From assembly GCF_040419245.1 (NCBI RefSeq), contig NZ_JAZHOH010000001.1:1116001-1180000 (forward strand): a DNA stretch of 64,000 nt. Reading direction: 5' to 3'. Positions 8,669 to 19,262 of this stretch are shown in pieces. Source of the stretch: Ewingella sp. CoE-038-23 (GTDB lineage Bacteria > Pseudomonadota > Gammaproteobacteria > Enterobacterales > Enterobacteriaceae). The position numbers and the translations under genes were made by a program. The notes below the pieces were generated by a model. It worked only from the letters and a program-made list of their open reading frames with translations. It made no database searches and was not told where the DNA came from. How positions within the stretch are numbered: position 1 is the stretch's first letter; each line of letters begins with the position of its first letter.

Positions 8669-11476
8669 ATGCAGAACGGCGCAATGAAGGCCTGGCTGGA
8701 TTCCTCCTATCTGGCGGGTGCAAACCAGTCTTACATAGAACAACTCTATGAAGACTACTTAACCGATCCTGGTTCCGTTGACGATAGCTGGCGTTCAATT
8801 TTTAAACAGCTTCCGACAGTGGGTGTCAAACCAGAGCAACTCCATTCTCAAACACGCGATTATTTCCGACGTCTGGCAAAAGACGCTTCTCGCTATAACT
8901 CCGCTATCAGCGATCCGGAAACGGATGCCAAGCAAGTTAAAGTGTTGCAGCTGATTAACGCCTTCCGCTTCCGCGGCCACCAGAATGCAAATCTTGATCC
9001 TCTCGGCTTGTGGAAACTTGACGACGTGCCTGATTTGGATCCGGCTTTCCACAATCTGACTGAAGCTGATTTCCAGGAAACCTTCAATGTAGGTTCTTTT
9101 GCCATTGGTAAAGAAACCATGCAGCTCGGCGAGCTGTACAAAGCACTGAAGCAAACCTATTGCGGCTCTATCGGCGCTGAGTACATGCACATCACTAACA
9201 CTGAAGAGAAACGCTGGATCCAACAGCGTATCGAATCCGTGGTAGGGCGCGCTAACTTCAGCGATTCAGAGAAAAAAACCTTCCTGAAAGAGCTGACCTC
9301 TGCTGAAGGTCTCGAACGTTACCTCGGCGCTAAATTCCCGGGAGCAAAACGCTTCTCGCTGGAAGGTGGCGACGCGCTGGTGCCGATGCTGAAAGAGATG
9401 ATTCGTCACGCCGGTAAAAACGGTACGCGTGAAGTGGTGCTGGGTATGGCACACCGCGGTCGTTTGAACGTGCTGATCAACGTGCTGGGTAAAAAACCTC
9501 AGGACCTGTTCGACGAGTTTGCTGGTAAGCATAAAGAACATCTGGGCACCGGTGACGTTAAGTACCACATGGGCTTCTCCTCCGACGTGGAAACCGAAGG
9601 CGGCATGGTTCATCTGGCGCTGGCGTTTAACCCGTCGCATCTGGAAATCGTTAGCCCGGTGGTTATTGGTTCTGTTCGAGCCCGTCGTGACCGTCTGGAC
9701 GAAGCGCGCAGTAACATGGTTCTGCCAATCACCATTCACGGTGACGCTGCTATCACTGGCCAAGGCGTCGTTCAGGAAACCCTGAACATGTCACTGGCTC
9801 GCGGTTATGAAGTGGGCGGTACCGTGCGTATCGTTATCAACAACCAAGTTGGTTTCACCACCTCTAACCCGAAAGACGCGCGTTCTACTGATTACTGTAC
9901 TGACATCGCGAAAATGGTGCAGGCACCTATTTTCCACGTCAACGCAGATGACCCGGAAGCCGTGGCTTTTGTTACGCGTTTGGCACTGGATTTCCGCAAC
10001 ACCTTTAAACGTGATGTGATGATCGACCTCGTTTGTTATCGCCGTCATGGCCACAACGAAGCCGATGAGCCAAGTGCAACTCAGCCGCTGATGTACCAGA
10101 AAATCAAAAAACATCCTACGCCGCGCAAACTGTATGCCGATATTCTGGCTGAGCAGAATGTCGCCAGTGCGGAAGATGCGACCGAAATGGTTAATCTCTA
10201 CCGTGACGCGCTGGACGCGGGCGACTGTGTAGTGGAAGAGTGGCGTCAAAATGACATGCACACTTTCACCTGGTCTCCGTACCTGAACCACGAGTGGGAT
10301 GAAGAGTACCCGAGCAAGGTTGATCCTAAGCGTCTGCAAGAACTTGCTCGCCGCGTCAGCCATGTTCCAGAAGCGATTGAAATGCAGGCTCGCGTGGCGA
10401 AAATCTACGCCGACCGTATTGAAATGGCCGAAGGCAACAAGAAGTTTGACTGGGGCGGCGCCGAGAACCTGGCTTACGCAACATTGGTCGACGAAGGTAT
10501 TCCTATCCGTATTTCCGGTGAAGATACCGGCCGTGGCACCTTCTTCCACCGCCATGCCGTCGTTCACAACCAGAAAAACGGTTCTGTCTACGTGCCGCTG
10601 TCTAACATTCATAACAGCCAGGGCGAGTTCAACGTCTGGGACTCCGTGCTGTCTGAAGAAGCGGTTCTGGCATTCGAATATGGCTACGCCACGGCTGAGC
10701 CGCGCACCCTGACTATCTGGGAAGCGCAGTTCGGTGACTTCGCCAACGGTGCTCAGGTGGTTATCGACCAGTTCATCAGTTCCGGTGAGCAGAAGTGGGG
10801 CCGCATGTGTGGTCTGGTGATGCTGCTGCCACACGGCTACGAAGGGCAGGGTCCCGAGCACTCATCCGCACGTCTGGAGCGTTATCTGCAACTCTGCGCT
10901 GAGCAGAACATGCAGGTTTGTATCCCGTCGACCCCGGCGCAGGTTTACCACATGATCCGCCGTCAGGCGCTGCGCGGTATGCGCCGTCCGCTGGTGGTGA
11001 TGTCGCCTAAATCTCTGCTGCGTCATCCTCTGGCCGTTTCGACCATGGATGAGCTGGCAAACGGTAGCTTCCTGCCGGCAATCGGTGAGATTGACGAGCT
11101 GGATCCGAAGCAAGTTAAGCGCGTCGTGATGTGTTCCGGTAAGGTCTACTATGACCTGTTGGAGCAACGTCGTAAGAACGAGCAAACTGATGTCGCCATC
11201 GTTCGTATCGAGCAGCTGTATCCATTCCCGCACAAAGCAATTCAGGAAGTGCTTGAGAAATTCTCACACGTTCATGATTTCGTTTGGTGTCAGGAAGAGC
11301 CGCTGAACCAGGGTGCCTGGTACTGCAGCCAACACAATTTCCGTGAAGTGATTCCTTTCGGGGCTTCTTTACGTTACGCAGGACGTCCGGCGTCTGCCTC
11401 TCCGGCAGTTGGCTATATGTCCGTTCACCAGAAGCAGCAACAAGATCTGGTCAATGACGCGTTAAACGTTAATTAA
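8669..11476 (+). CDS. sucA: 2-oxoglutarate dehydrogenase E1 component
   Basis: Thiamine-diphosphate-dependent decarboxylase of the 2-oxoglutarate dehydrogenase complex, which forms succinyl-CoA. The 935 residues are two longer than E. coli SucA and align along the whole length from MQNGAMKAWLDSSYLAGANQS to VGYMSVHQKQQQDLVNDALNVN. ThDP region motifs include GMAHRGRLNVL, AFNPSHLEIVSPVV, GDAAITGQGVVQETLN and VCYRRHGHNEADEPS; the C-terminal transketolase-like part has FGDFANGAQVVIDQF. First gene of the suc part of the operon, followed by sucB after 21 bases. Confidence 0.98.
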   Translation: MQNGAMKAWLDSSYLAGANQSYIEQLYEDYLTDPGSVDDSWRSIFKQLPTVGVKPEQLHSQTRDYFRRLAKDASRYNSAISDPETDAKQVKVLQLINAFRFRGHQNANLDPLGLWKLDDVPDLDPAFHNLTEADFQETFNVGSFAIGKETMQLGELYKALKQTYCGSIGAEYMHITNTEEKRWIQQRIESVVGRANFSDSEKKTFLKELTSAEGLERYLGAKFPGAKRFSLEGGDALVPMLKEMIRHAGKNGTREVVLGMAHRGRLNVLINVLGKKPQDLFDEFAGKHKEHLGTGDVKYHMGFSSDVETEGGMVHLALAFNPSHLEIVSPVVIGSVRARRDRLDEARSNMVLPITIHGDAAITGQGVVQETLNMSLARGYEVGGTVRIVINNQVGFTTSNPKDARSTDYCTDIAKMVQAPIFHVNADDPEAVAFVTRLALDFRNTFKRDVMIDLVCYRRHGHNEADEPSATQPLMYQKIKKHPTPRKLYADILAEQNVASAEDATEMVNLYRDALDAGDCVVEEWRQNDMHTFTWSPYLNHEWDEEYPSKVDPKRLQELARRVSHVPEAIEMQARVAKIYADRIEMAEGNKKFDWGGAENLAYATLVDEGIPIRISGEDTGRGTFFHRHAVVHNQKNGSVYVPLSNIHNSQGEFNVWDSVLSEEAVLAFEYGYATAEPRTLTIWEAQFGDFANGAQVVIDQFISSGEQKWGRMCGLVMLLPHGYEGQGPEHSSARLERYLQLCAEQNMQVCIPSTPAQVYHMIRRQALRGMRRPLVVMSPKSLLRHPLAVSTMDELANGSFLPAIGEIDELDPKQVKRVVMCSGKVYYDLLEQRRKNEQTDVAIVRIEQLYPFPHKAIQEVLEKFSHVHDFVWCQEEPLNQGAWYCSQHNFREVIPFGASLRYAGRPASASPAVGYMSVHQKQQQDLVNDALNVN

Positions 11477-11497
11477 CGAATTTTAGAAGGATTGAGA

Positions 11498-12724
11498 ATG
11501 AGTAGCGTAGATATTTTGGTCCCTGACCTCCCTGAATCCGTAGCAGACGCCACGGTTGCCACCTGGCACAAAAAGCCGGGCGACAGTGTAGAACGTGATG
11601 AAGTTCTGGTTGAAATCGAAACTGACAAAGTGGTTCTGGAAGTGCCTGCAAGTGAAGCCGGTATTCTGGACAGCATCCTCGAAGACGAAGGTGCAACCGT
11701 GGTTTCTAAGCAGATTTTGGCGCGCCTGCGTCCGGGCAACAGCACCGGCAAACCAAGCCAAGAGAAAGCGTCTGATAAAGAATCCACGCCTTCACAGCGC
11801 CACACTGCGGCACTGGATGACGAAAGCAGCGATGCACTCAGCCCGGCTATCCGCCGCCTGATTGCAGAGCACTCCCTTGACGCCAGCGCTATCAAAGGCA
11901 GCGGTGTGGGTGGTCGTCTGACCCGTGAAGATATCGAAGCGCACTTGGCTAAGTCTGGCAAAGACGCTAAGTCTGACGCGGCACCGGCGAAAGCGGAAAC
12001 TGCGGCTGCTCCGGCTATCGGCGCGCGTAGCGAAAAACGCGTTCCTATGACTCGTCTGCGCAAACGCGTTGCCGAGCGTCTGCTGGAAGCGAAAAACAGC
12101 ACCGCCATGTTGACGACGTTCAACGAAATCAACATGAAGCCAATCATGGACATGCGTAAGCAGTACGGCGAAGCGTTCGAGAAACGTCACGGCGTGCGTC
12201 TGGGCTTCATGTCCTTCTACCTGAAAGCCGTGGTTGAAGCCCTGAAACGCTTCCCAGAAGTTAACGCTTCTATCGATGGCGATGACGTGGTTTACCACAA
12301 CTACTTCGACGTAAGCATTGCCGTTTCAACTCCACGCGGTCTGGTAACGCCAGTGCTACGCGACGTTGACACGCTGGGTATGGCTGACATCGAGAAGCAA
12401 ATCAAAGAGCTGGCCATCAAAGGTCGCGACGGTAAGCTGAAAGTAGAAGAACTGACCGGCGGTAACTTCACAGTGACCAACGGCGGCGTATTCGGCTCGC
12501 TGATGTCTACACCAATCATCAACCCACCGCAGAGCGCGATCCTTGGCATGCACGCCATTAAAGATCGCCCAATGGCGGTGAATGGTCAGGTTGTTATTCA
12601 GCCAATGATGTATCTGGCGCTGTCCTATGACCACCGTCTGGTTGACGGCCGTGAGTCAGTAGGCTTCCTGGTGACCATCAAAGAAATGCTGGAAGATCCG
12701 GCTCGTCTGCTGCTGGACGTCTAG
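11498..12724 (+). CDS. sucB: Dihydrolipoyl succinyltransferase (E2)
   Basis: E2 core of the 2-oxoglutarate dehydrogenase complex, transferring the succinyl group from lipoyl to CoA. Three parts are visible in 408 residues: a single N-terminal lipoyl domain with the lipoyl Lys in [13 protein letters not shown] (about residue 44), a peripheral-subunit-binding domain around 110-145 ([26 protein letters not shown]), and the C-terminal catalytic domain ending [16 protein letters not shown] with the catalytic His and Asp. Ala/Lys-rich linkers separate them. The ATG at 11498 with AGAAGGATTG in front gives the family start [14 protein letters not shown]. Confidence 0.98.
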   Translation: MSSVDILVPDLPESVADATVATWHKKPGDSVERDEVLVEIETDKVVLEVPASEAGILDSILEDEGATVVSKQILARLRPGNSTGKPSQEKASDKESTPSQRHTAALDDESSDALSPAIRRLIAEHSLDASAIKGSGVGGRLTREDIEAHLAKSGKDAKSDAAPAKAETAAAPAIGARSEKRVPMTRLRKRVAERLLEAKNSTAMLTTFNEINMKPIMDMRKQYGEAFEKRHGVRLGFMSFYLKAVVEALKRFPEVNASIDGDDVVYHNYFDVSIAVSTPRGLVTPVLRDVDTLGMADIEKQIKELAIKGRDGKLKVEELTGGNFTVTNGGVFGSLMSTPIINPPQSAILGMHAIKDRPMAVNGQVVIQPMMYLALSYDHRLVDGRESVGFLVTIKEMLEDPARLLLDV

Positions 12725-12813
12725 TCCAAGCGGGTCAAGAAAAGAGATCGAAAAGTCTATGGCGCGGTGCGCCGTGCCATAGAGATGCCTTACTACTGAA
12801 TGGATAGAACATC

Positions 12814-13980
12814 ATGAATTTACACGAGTATCAGGCGAAACAGCTGTTCCTACGCTACGGCCTGCCAGCACCATCAGGCTTCGCCTGTTCCACTCCGCGC
12901 GAAGCGGAAGAAGCAGCATCAAAAATCGGTGCTGGCCCGTGGGTAGTTAAATGCCAGGTTCACGCTGGCGGCCGCGGTAAAGCGGGCGGCGTGAAAGTGG
13001 TTAAAAGCAAAGAAGAGATCCGCGCTTTTGCTGAAAACTGGCTGGGCAAACGCCTGGTTACTTACCAGACAGACGCACAGGGTCAGCCGGTAAACCAGAT
13101 TCTGGTTGAAGCAGCGACTGATATCGACAAAGAGCTGTATCTCGGCGCAGTAGTAGACCGTAGCTCCCGTCGCGTGGTGTTCATGGCTTCTACCGAAGGC
13201 GGCGTGGAAATCGAGAAAGTGGCAGAAGAAACGCCACACTTGATCCACAAAGTTGCTCTGGATCCACTGGCAGGTCCACAGCCTTACCAAGGCCGTGAAC
13301 TGGCGTTCAAACTGGGTCTGACCGGTAAGCAAGTTCAGCAGTTCACTAAGATCTTCATGGGTCTGGCGACTATCTTCCTTGAGCGCGACCTGGCGCTGAT
13401 CGAAATCAACCCACTGGTTGTGACCACTGCTGGTGACCTGATCTGCCTCGACGGCAAGCTGGGCGCAGACGGCAACGCACTGTTCCGTCAGCCAGAATTG
13501 CGTGAAATGCGCGACCACAGCCAAGAAGATGCCCGTGAATCTCAGGCTGCTCAGTGGGAACTGAACTACGTTGCTCTCGACGGCAACATCGGTTGCATGG
13601 TTAACGGCGCGGGTCTGGCGATGGGGACTATGGACATCGTTAAACTGCACGGCGGCGAGCCAGCTAACTTCCTCGACGTAGGCGGCGGCGCAACCAAAGA
13701 GCGCGTAACTGAAGCGTTCAAAATCATCTTGTCTGATGAAAAAGTTAAAGCGGTATTCGTTAACATCTTCGGCGGCATCGTGCGCTGTGACCTGATTGCC
13801 GACGGTATCATCGGCGCAGTCGCAGAAGTGGGCGTCAACGTGCCAGTGGTGGTACGTCTTGAAGGTAACAATGCCGAGCTGGGTGCTAAGAAATTGGCGG
13901 ACAGCGGTTTGAACATCATTGCAGCGACCAGCCTGACCAATGCGGCTCAACAAGTCGTCGCGGCAGTGGAGGGGAAATAA
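12814..13980 (+). CDS. sucC: Succinate-CoA ligase, beta subunit
   Basis: Beta subunit of succinyl-CoA synthetase, making ATP (or GTP) from succinyl-CoA. The 388 residues have the ATP-grasp fold; [18 protein letters not shown] is the family start, [16 protein letters not shown] forms the nucleotide site, and IEINPLVVT and [10 protein letters not shown] are conserved. An 89-base spacer separates it from sucB, and its stop overlaps the sucD start by one base (TAATG), coupling the two subunits. Confidence 0.98.
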   Translation: MNLHEYQAKQLFLRYGLPAPSGFACSTPREAEEAASKIGAGPWVVKCQVHAGGRGKAGGVKVVKSKEEIRAFAENWLGKRLVTYQTDAQGQPVNQILVEAATDIDKELYLGAVVDRSSRRVVFMASTEGGVEIEKVAEETPHLIHKVALDPLAGPQPYQGRELAFKLGLTGKQVQQFTKIFMGLATIFLERDLALIEINPLVVTTAGDLICLDGKLGADGNALFRQPELREMRDHSQEDARESQAAQWELNYVALDGNIGCMVNGAGLAMGTMDIVKLHGGEPANFLDVGGGATKERVTEAFKIILSDEKVKAVFVNIFGGIVRCDLIADGIIGAVAEVGVNVPVVVRLEGNNAELGAKKLADSGLNIIAATSLTNAAQQVVAAVEGK

Positions 13981-14852
13981 TGTCGATTTTAATCAACAAG
14001 AACACCAAAGTTATCTGCCAAGGCTTCACCGGCAGCCAGGGTACTTTCCACTCTGAACAAGCGGTTGCTTACGGCACCAAAATGGTTGGCGGCGTAACGC
14101 CAGGCAAAGGCGGCACCGAGCATCTGGGTCTGCCAGTGTTCAACACCGTGCGCGAAGCCGTGGAATCTACAGGCGCTACGGCTTCTGTGATCTACGTTCC
14201 AGCTCCTTTCTGCAAAGATTCCATCCTGGAAGCTATCGATGCAGGCATTAAGCTCATCATCTGTATCACTGAAGGCATCCCAACGCTGGATATGCTGATT
14301 GTGAAAGCTAAGCTCGAGCAAACTGACGTGGTAATGATCGGGCCAAACTGTCCGGGCGTTATCACACCGGGCGAATGCAAAATCGGCATCATGCCGGGCC
14401 ACATTCACAAGCCGGGCAAAGTGGGCATCGTTTCCCGCTCTGGTACCCTGACTTATGAAGCCGTTAAGCAGACCACTGACAACGGCTACGGCCAGTCAAG
14501 CTGCGTGGGTATCGGCGGTGACCCGATCCCAGGCTCTAACTTCATCGATATCCTGAAACTGTTCCAGGAAGATCCACAGACTGAAGTTATCGTGATGATC
14601 GGTGAGATCGGTGGTAACGCAGAAGAAGAAGCAGCTGCTTACATCAAAGATCACGTGACCAAGCCAGTTGTTGGCTACATCGCGGGCGTGACGGCACCTA
14701 AAGGCAAACGCATGGGCCACGCAGGCGCCATCATTGCCGGTGGTAAAGGTACTGCTGACGATAAATTTGCTGCATTGGAAGCCGCTGGCGTGAAGACTGT
14801 TCGCAGCCTGGCTGACATCGGCGACGCAGTAAAAGCGGTTCTGCCAAACTAA
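13980..14852 (+). CDS. sucD: Succinate-CoA ligase, alpha subunit
   Basis: Alpha subunit of succinyl-CoA synthetase; binds CoA and carries the phosphohistidine. The 290 residues contain [18 protein letters not shown] (CoA site), [22 protein letters not shown] and the phosphorylated His in [17 protein letters not shown]. It ends the sdhCDAB-sucABCD operon; a strong terminator follows. Confidence 0.98.
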   Translation: MSILINKNTKVICQGFTGSQGTFHSEQAVAYGTKMVGGVTPGKGGTEHLGLPVFNTVREAVESTGATASVIYVPAPFCKDSILEAIDAGIKLIICITEGIPTLDMLIVKAKLEQTDVVMIGPNCPGVITPGECKIGIMPGHIHKPGKVGIVSRSGTLTYEAVKQTTDNGYGQSSCVGIGGDPIPGSNFIDILKLFQEDPQTEVIVMIGEIGGNAEEEAAAYIKDHVTKPVVGYIAGVTAPKGKRMGHAGAIIAGGKGTADDKFAALEAAGVKTVRSLADIGDAVKAVLPN

Positions 14853-14903
14853 ATAACTTCGCGTTATTATTTAAATTAAGGCCACTTTCGAGTGGCCTTT
14901 TTT
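14853..14903 (+). ncRNA. Possible 3'-UTR sRNA position downstream of sucD (SdhX/RybD-like)
   Basis: In E. coli the 3' end of the sdh-suc transcript is processed into the Hfq-dependent sRNA SdhX (RybD), which regulates ackA. Here the sucD 3' end has two hairpins, AATAAC-TTCGC-GTTATT at about 14852-14867 and the terminator, followed by six T, which is the architecture of such an sRNA. The equivalent RNA is inferred only from position and structure; I cannot compare the seed by alignment. Confidence 0.35.
14878..14903 (+). terminator. Intrinsic terminator of sdh-suc operon
   Basis: Perfect stem AAGGCCACT-TTCG-AGTGGCCTT with a stable tetraloop, followed by a T-run, 25 bases after the sucD stop. 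Confidence 0.92.
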
Positions 14904-15544
14904 ATTGCTGCTATAATATTTAACAATTATCCATTTAGATGATTATTTTTAACAATTAAGCGTTGGGTTAATTCGAAAATAAATAGGCGTAATTGAATTT
15001 ATAATGTGGCGGAAATGATATTTGTTTCACCATAAATTCACAAATAATTAACCCATTGGCTTTCAATAAAACCGAATGAAACCAATAATTAACAATGTCT
15101 AAGATTTTTTGTAGAAAGCCTAAGAACAATATAGAAATAAATAGCCAGATAGGCTTAAATTGTTGCAGATCAATATCAGGGGATCCTGATGTTTCAGCCA
15201 TTAATTGACCTGTAAATGGAAATACGATTTAGCTCACGCAAAAACCTATTTATTGTGTGGGATTAGTGGCGTAACATTGTCAACCTGTAGCATCAGTACC
15301 CAAGAACAGATCTAGGTTGCTAACTTTTCCAATCTTCACATCCCTTAGCGCTGCGGCCTTTTTTACAGAGTTTTTGCCTACGCATGCGGTGAGATTGGGC
15401 GTCAAACGCTACTGTTATCAGTGGTGTATTTGACAGTTTTACTTGTTTGGCAGGTTTTGAAATTGGAAGTCATGAGGCGTTCCGGCAATCGGTTCGTCAG
15501 AGAGTCGCAAGTTGGAGTCTTCCTCCGAGGAGCAAGGGGTCAAG
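14904..15544. promoter_or_regulatory. AT-rich sucD-cydA intergenic region and cydA leader
   Basis: About 640 bases, markedly more AT-rich than its surroundings up to about 15260. E. coli has mngRAB between sucD and cydA; nothing of those genes is recognised here. The right part should carry the cydABX promoters, which ArcA and FNR control in E. coli. Several TTAA-rich stretches and a TTGACA at 15430-15435 are present, but I could not define a promoter or an ArcA or FNR site with confidence. One short open frame on the minus strand is listed separately. Confidence 0.5.
14968..15201 (-). CDS. Possible small AT-rich hypothetical protein
   Basis: 77 codons, not recognised. The product would have one hydrophobic stretch around residues 18-38 (IWLFISILFLGFLQKILDIV). 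AGGT lies about 7 bases before the ATG on the minus strand, which is why it is listed. Base composition is strongly AT-rich, unlike all neighbours, and there is no terminator directly after it. It may be a remnant of a transferred gene or a chance frame. Confidence 0.2.
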   Translation of the reverse strand: MAETSGSPDIDLQQFKPIWLFISILFLGFLQKILDIVNYWFHSVLLKANGLIICEFMVKQISFPPHYKFNYAYLFSN

Positions 15545-17113
15545 ATGTTTGATATCGTTGAACTGTCGCGTTTACAGTTTGCTTTAACTGCCATGTACCA
15601 TTTCTTATTTGTCCCATTAACGCTAGGTATGGCGTTTTTACTGGCAATTATGGAAACGGTATATGTACTTTCCGGCAAACAAATCTATAAAGATATGACC
15701 AAATTCTGGGGCAAGTTATTTGCAGTTAACTTTGCTCTGGGTGTGGCCACGGGTTTGACCATGGAATTCCAGTTCGGAACCAACTGGTCATATTTCTCAC
15801 ATTACGTCGGTGATATCTTTGGGGCCCCGCTGGCCATCGAAGGTTTAATGGCGTTCTTCCTTGAATCCACGTTAGTCGGGTTATTCTTCTTCGGCTGGGA
15901 CCGTTTATCGAAAGTCCAGCACATGACGGTAACCTGGTTTGTCGCGCTCGGCTCAAACTTATCCGCACTCTGGATCCTGGTTGCCAACGGCTGGATGCAA
16001 AACCCGATTGCCTCGGACTTCAACTACGAAACCATGCGCATGGAAATGGTCAGCTTCTCCGAGCTGGTCTTAAACCCGGTTGCACAGGTTAAATTCGTTC
16101 ACACCGTGGCGGCAGGTTATGTCACAGGTGCGATGTTCATTCTGGCTATCAGCTCTTACTACCTGTTGAAAGGCCGCGACGTTGGCTTCGCTAAGCGTTC
16201 ATTCGCGATCGCAGCAAGCTTCGGTCTGGCTGCTACGCTCTCCGTTATCGTGCTGGGTGATGAATCCGGTTACGAAATGGGTGACGTGCAGAAAACCAAG
16301 CTGGCGGCTATCGAAGCAGAGTGGGACACCCAACCTGCACCGGCCAACTTCACGCTGATTGGCCTGCCAAATCAGGACAAGATGGAAAACGAATACTCCA
16401 TCCAAATTCCTTACCTGCTCGGCCTGATTGCCACGCGCTCCGTCGATACGCCAGTGACGGGTCTGAAAGACCTGATGGCGCAGCATGAAGTGCGCATTCG
16501 CAATGGTATGAAGGCGTACACGCTGCTGGAAGAGTTGCGCTCAGGCAATACCGACCCAACCGTGCGTAGCGACTTCGAGAGAACCAAGCAGGATCTCGGC
16601 TACGGCATGCTGCTAAAACGCTATACGCCGAACGTGGCGGATGCCACCGAAGCGCAAATCCAGCAGGCGACCAAAGATTCCATTCCTCGCGTTCTGCCAC
16701 TGTACTTCGCATTCCGTATCATGGTGGCCTGTGGCTTCCTGATGCTGGCCATCATCGGTCTGTCGTTCTTCATGGTACTTCGCGGCAAGATTGGTCAGAA
16801 GCGTTGGCTGCACCGCGCGGCGCTGTGGGGCTTACCGCTGCCATGGATCGCCGTCGAAGCAGGGTGGTTTGTTGCCGAATATGGCCGCCAGCCTTGGGCT
16901 ATCGGTGAGGTCTTGCCGACGGCTATCGCTAACTCTTCGCTGACTCGCGCTGACGTGCTGATGTCGATGGGGCTGATTTGCGGTCTGTACACCTTGTTCC
17001 TTATCGCTGAGATGTTCCTGATGTTCAAATTCGCCCGTTTGGGGCCAAGTAGCCTGAAAACTGGCCGCTACCACTTTGAACAACCTTCAGCACCGCTTGA
17101 ACAAGCTCGGTAA
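15545..17113 (+). CDS. cydA: Cytochrome bd-I ubiquinol oxidase subunit I
   Basis: Quinol-oxidising subunit of the high-affinity terminal oxidase; binds haems b558, b595 and d in the inner membrane. The 522 residues equal the E. coli length. [28 protein letters not shown] includes the N-terminal His ligand, [14 protein letters not shown] is the family signature, and the long periplasmic Q-loop (about residues 240-380) contains the E. coli-type insertion. The ATG at 15545 follows GGAGCAAGGGG; an in-frame start 11 codons upstream is less likely. First gene of cydABX-ybgE. Confidence 0.98.
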   Translation: MFDIVELSRLQFALTAMYHFLFVPLTLGMAFLLAIMETVYVLSGKQIYKDMTKFWGKLFAVNFALGVATGLTMEFQFGTNWSYFSHYVGDIFGAPLAIEGLMAFFLESTLVGLFFFGWDRLSKVQHMTVTWFVALGSNLSALWILVANGWMQNPIASDFNYETMRMEMVSFSELVLNPVAQVKFVHTVAAGYVTGAMFILAISSYYLLKGRDVGFAKRSFAIAASFGLAATLSVIVLGDESGYEMGDVQKTKLAAIEAEWDTQPAPANFTLIGLPNQDKMENEYSIQIPYLLGLIATRSVDTPVTGLKDLMAQHEVRIRNGMKAYTLLEELRSGNTDPTVRSDFERTKQDLGYGMLLKRYTPNVADATEAQIQQATKDSIPRVLPLYFAFRIMVACGFLMLAIIGLSFFMVLRGKIGQKRWLHRAALWGLPLPWIAVEAGWFVAEYGRQPWAIGEVLPTAIANSSLTRADVLMSMGLICGLYTLFLIAEMFLMFKFARLGPSSLKTGRYHFEQPSAPLEQAR

Positions 17114-17127
17114 TAGGGAGTCTAGCT

Positions 17128-18267
17128 ATGTTTGATTATGAAGTATTACGATTCATCTGGTGGGCATTGATCGGCGTGCTGTTCATTGGCTTCGCCGTGA
17201 CCGACGGTTTCGACATGGGCGTGGGCATCTTGCTGCGCATCATTGGCAAAACCGACACTGACCGCCGCGTGATGATCAACTCCATTGCTCCGCACTGGGA
17301 CGGCAACCAAGTCTGGCTGATCACGGCGGGCGGTGCGCTGTTCGCCGCATGGCCAATGGTCTATGCCGCCGCCTTCTCCGGCTTCTATGGCGCGATGATC
17401 CTGGTGCTCTGCGCCTTGTTCTTCCGCCCATTAGGTTTCGACTACCGTTCGAAGCTGGAAAACGCGCGCTGGCGTGGCATGTGGGACTGGGGCATCTTCA
17501 TCGGTAGCTTCGTGCCTGCATTGGTGTTCGGCGTGGCGTTCGGCAACCTGCTGTTGGGCGTGCCATTCCACATCGACAATGACTTGCGCCTGTTCTACAC
17601 CGGCAGCCTGTTCGAGTTGCTGAATCCGTTTGGCCTGTTGGCGGGTATCGTGAGCCTGACCATGCTCATCACTCAGGGCGCGACCTACCTGCAAATGCGT
17701 ACCACCGGCGAGCTGCATTTACGCACTCGCACGGCATCGCAGATCTCAGCCTTGGTGATGATGGTGTGCTTCCTGTTAGCGGGCGTGTGGCTGGTGAAAG
17801 GGATTGATGGCTATCTGGTGACGTCGACGCTGGATCACGCAGGTCCATCGAACCCACTGCATAAAACCGTCGCACATCAGGCTGGTGCATGGTTGGTGAA
17901 CTTCAACAATATGCCGAGCCTGTGGGCTATTCCGGCACTGGGCGTTATCTTGCCACTGTTCACCATCCTGTTCTCACGCATTAATAAAGGCGCACTGGCT
18001 TTCGTCAGTAACTCACTGACCATCGCTTGCGTTATTTTGACTGCTGGGATCACCATGTTCCCGTTCGTCATGCCGTCGATCACTAACCCTGACGCCAGCC
18101 TGACCATGTGGGATGCAACCTCGACATTGCTGACCTTGAAAGTGATGACCGTGGTGGCCTGTATCTTCGTGCCGATCATTCTGATCTACACCAGTTGGGC
18201 GTATTACAAGATGTTTGGTCGTCTCGACAAAACTTACATCGAAAACAACAAACACTCTTTGTATTAA
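17128..18267 (+). CDS. cydB: Cytochrome bd-I ubiquinol oxidase subunit II
   Basis: Second large membrane subunit of cytochrome bd-I, 379 residues with about nine hydrophobic helices. The start MFDYEVLRFIWWALIGVLFIGFAVTDGFDMGVG and the segment SIAPHWDGNQVWLITAGGALFAAWP are diagnostic. It lies 14 bases after cydA with GGGAG in front. The terminal NKHSLY matches enterobacterial CydB. Confidence 0.98.
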   Translation: MFDYEVLRFIWWALIGVLFIGFAVTDGFDMGVGILLRIIGKTDTDRRVMINSIAPHWDGNQVWLITAGGALFAAWPMVYAAAFSGFYGAMILVLCALFFRPLGFDYRSKLENARWRGMWDWGIFIGSFVPALVFGVAFGNLLLGVPFHIDNDLRLFYTGSLFELLNPFGLLAGIVSLTMLITQGATYLQMRTTGELHLRTRTASQISALVMMVCFLLAGVWLVKGIDGYLVTSTLDHAGPSNPLHKTVAHQAGAWLVNFNNMPSLWAIPALGVILPLFTILFSRINKGALAFVSNSLTIACVILTAGITMFPFVMPSITNPDASLTMWDATSTLLTLKVMTVVACIFVPIILIYTSWAYYKMFGRLDKTYIENNKHSLY

Positions 18268-18294
18268 TCGTTCAACTGAACGGGAGATAACACT

Positions 18295-18414
18295 ATGTGG
18301 TATTTTGCGTGGATCCTCGGGACTCTGTTAGCGTGCTCATTCGGCATTATTACCGCACTGGCTTTCGAGCACAGTGAAGAGAATAAAGCCGCTGCGGCGA
18401 AAGAGCGCGAATAA
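18295..18414 (+). CDS. cydX: Cytochrome bd-I small subunit
   Basis: 39-residue single-helix membrane protein required for stability and activity of cytochrome bd-I. The sequence starts MWYFAWILGTLLACSFGIIT and continues ALAFEHSEEN, the conserved CydX pattern, with a charged Ala/Lys/Glu tail. GGGAG lies about 8 bases upstream. Its stop overlaps the ybgE start (TAATG). Confidence 0.95.
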   Translation: MWYFAWILGTLLACSFGIITALAFEHSEENKAAAAKERE

Positions 18415-18707
18415 TGAGCGCGCTCGCGGATAGAGTTTATGCCGTGACTGACAAGGGCCCCTTGCGGGCCCTTTCATTAGTGATGGCGCTCGTATTAGCT
18501 GGATGCGTATTTTGGCAACCGGGTGAATTCGCTTCTTCCACCAGTCAGCTGGAAGTCTGGCATGGGATCATTCTGATTTGGGCCGTTTGCACAGGCCTAA
18601 TTCACGGCTTTGGATTCCGTCCCCATCGCTCTGTATGGAAAGCGTTCTTTTCACCACTCCCGGCGATGATTATTCTGCTGGCGGGGCTGGTTTACTTTTT
18701 TAGCTAG
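18414..18707 (+). CDS. ybgE: Cyd operon protein YbgE
   Basis: 97-residue membrane protein of unknown role, conserved as the last gene of cydABX in enterobacteria. Three hydrophobic stretches are visible (about 19-36, 48-66, 77-96), with GLIHGFGFRPHRSVWKAFFSPLPAMIILL conserved. The start overlaps the cydX stop by one base. It is presumed to be co-expressed with the oxidase; a function in assembly is unproven. Confidence 0.9.
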   Translation: MSALADRVYAVTDKGPLRALSLVMALVLAGCVFWQPGEFASSTSQLEVWHGIILIWAVCTGLIHGFGFRPHRSVWKAFFSPLPAMIILLAGLVYFFS

Positions 18708-18748
18708 TTTGTTTATCTAATATTGATAGATATTTACACTACTTTTCC

Positions 18749-18776
18749 TATGGGCCATTCAGGCCCATAATTATTT
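18749..18776 (+). terminator. Probable terminator of cyd operon
   Basis: Stem TATGGGCC-ATTCA-GGCCCATA (18749-18769) followed by ATTATTTT, 41 bases after ybgE and before the ybgC-tol transcription unit. The T-run is interrupted, so efficiency is uncertain. Confidence 0.6.
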
Positions 18777-18857
18777 TCGTTCCTGACTTGCAACCCATTC
18801 CCATCAAGAAATCTCTTGCGTATAGTAGGCCCGTCAAATTGCATTACGGGATGTAGA

Positions 18858-19262
18858 GTGAGTAATTCGTTGTTCCGATGGCCGGTCCGTGTTTATTACG
18901 AAGACACAGACGCTGGTGGGGTGGTCTATCACGCCCAGTACATCGCCTTTTATGAAAGGGCTCGCACAGAAATGTTGCGCCAACGCAATATTCACCAGCA
19001 ACAGTTGTTGGATGAACACGTCGCTTTTGCTGTCCGCCGCATGACGGTCGAATACTTGGCTCCTGCTTGTCTTGACGACTTGCTGGATGTCCAAAGTGAG
19101 ATAACGTCTATTCGGGGGGCCTCACTTACCTTTGCACAACGAATTCTTGATGCACGTGGCAACCTTCTGAGTACTGCAGAAGTGTTGATTGCATGTATCG
19201 ATCCACACCAAAAGAAGCCAAGAGCGCTTCCTAAGTCTTTTGTCGCGGAGTTTAAGCAGTGA
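18858..19262 (+). CDS. ybgC: Acyl-CoA thioesterase of the Tol-Pal operon
   Basis: Hot-dog-fold thioesterase acting on acyl-CoA or acyl-ACP; first gene of the tol-pal cluster. A GTG start at 18858 gives 134 residues, the E. coli length, beginning [28 protein letters not shown], where the Asp of YEDTDAGG is the catalytic residue. A longer frame to 18816 reads through the promoter area and lacks family similarity. A TATAGT hexamer at 18821-18826 may be the -10 element. The stop overlaps tolQ by 4 bases. Confidence 0.94.
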   Translation: MSNSLFRWPVRVYYEDTDAGGVVYHAQYIAFYERARTEMLRQRNIHQQQLLDEHVAFAVRRMTVEYLAPACLDDLLDVQSEITSIRGASLTFAQRILDARGNLLSTAEVLIACIDPHQKKPRALPKSFVAEFKQ

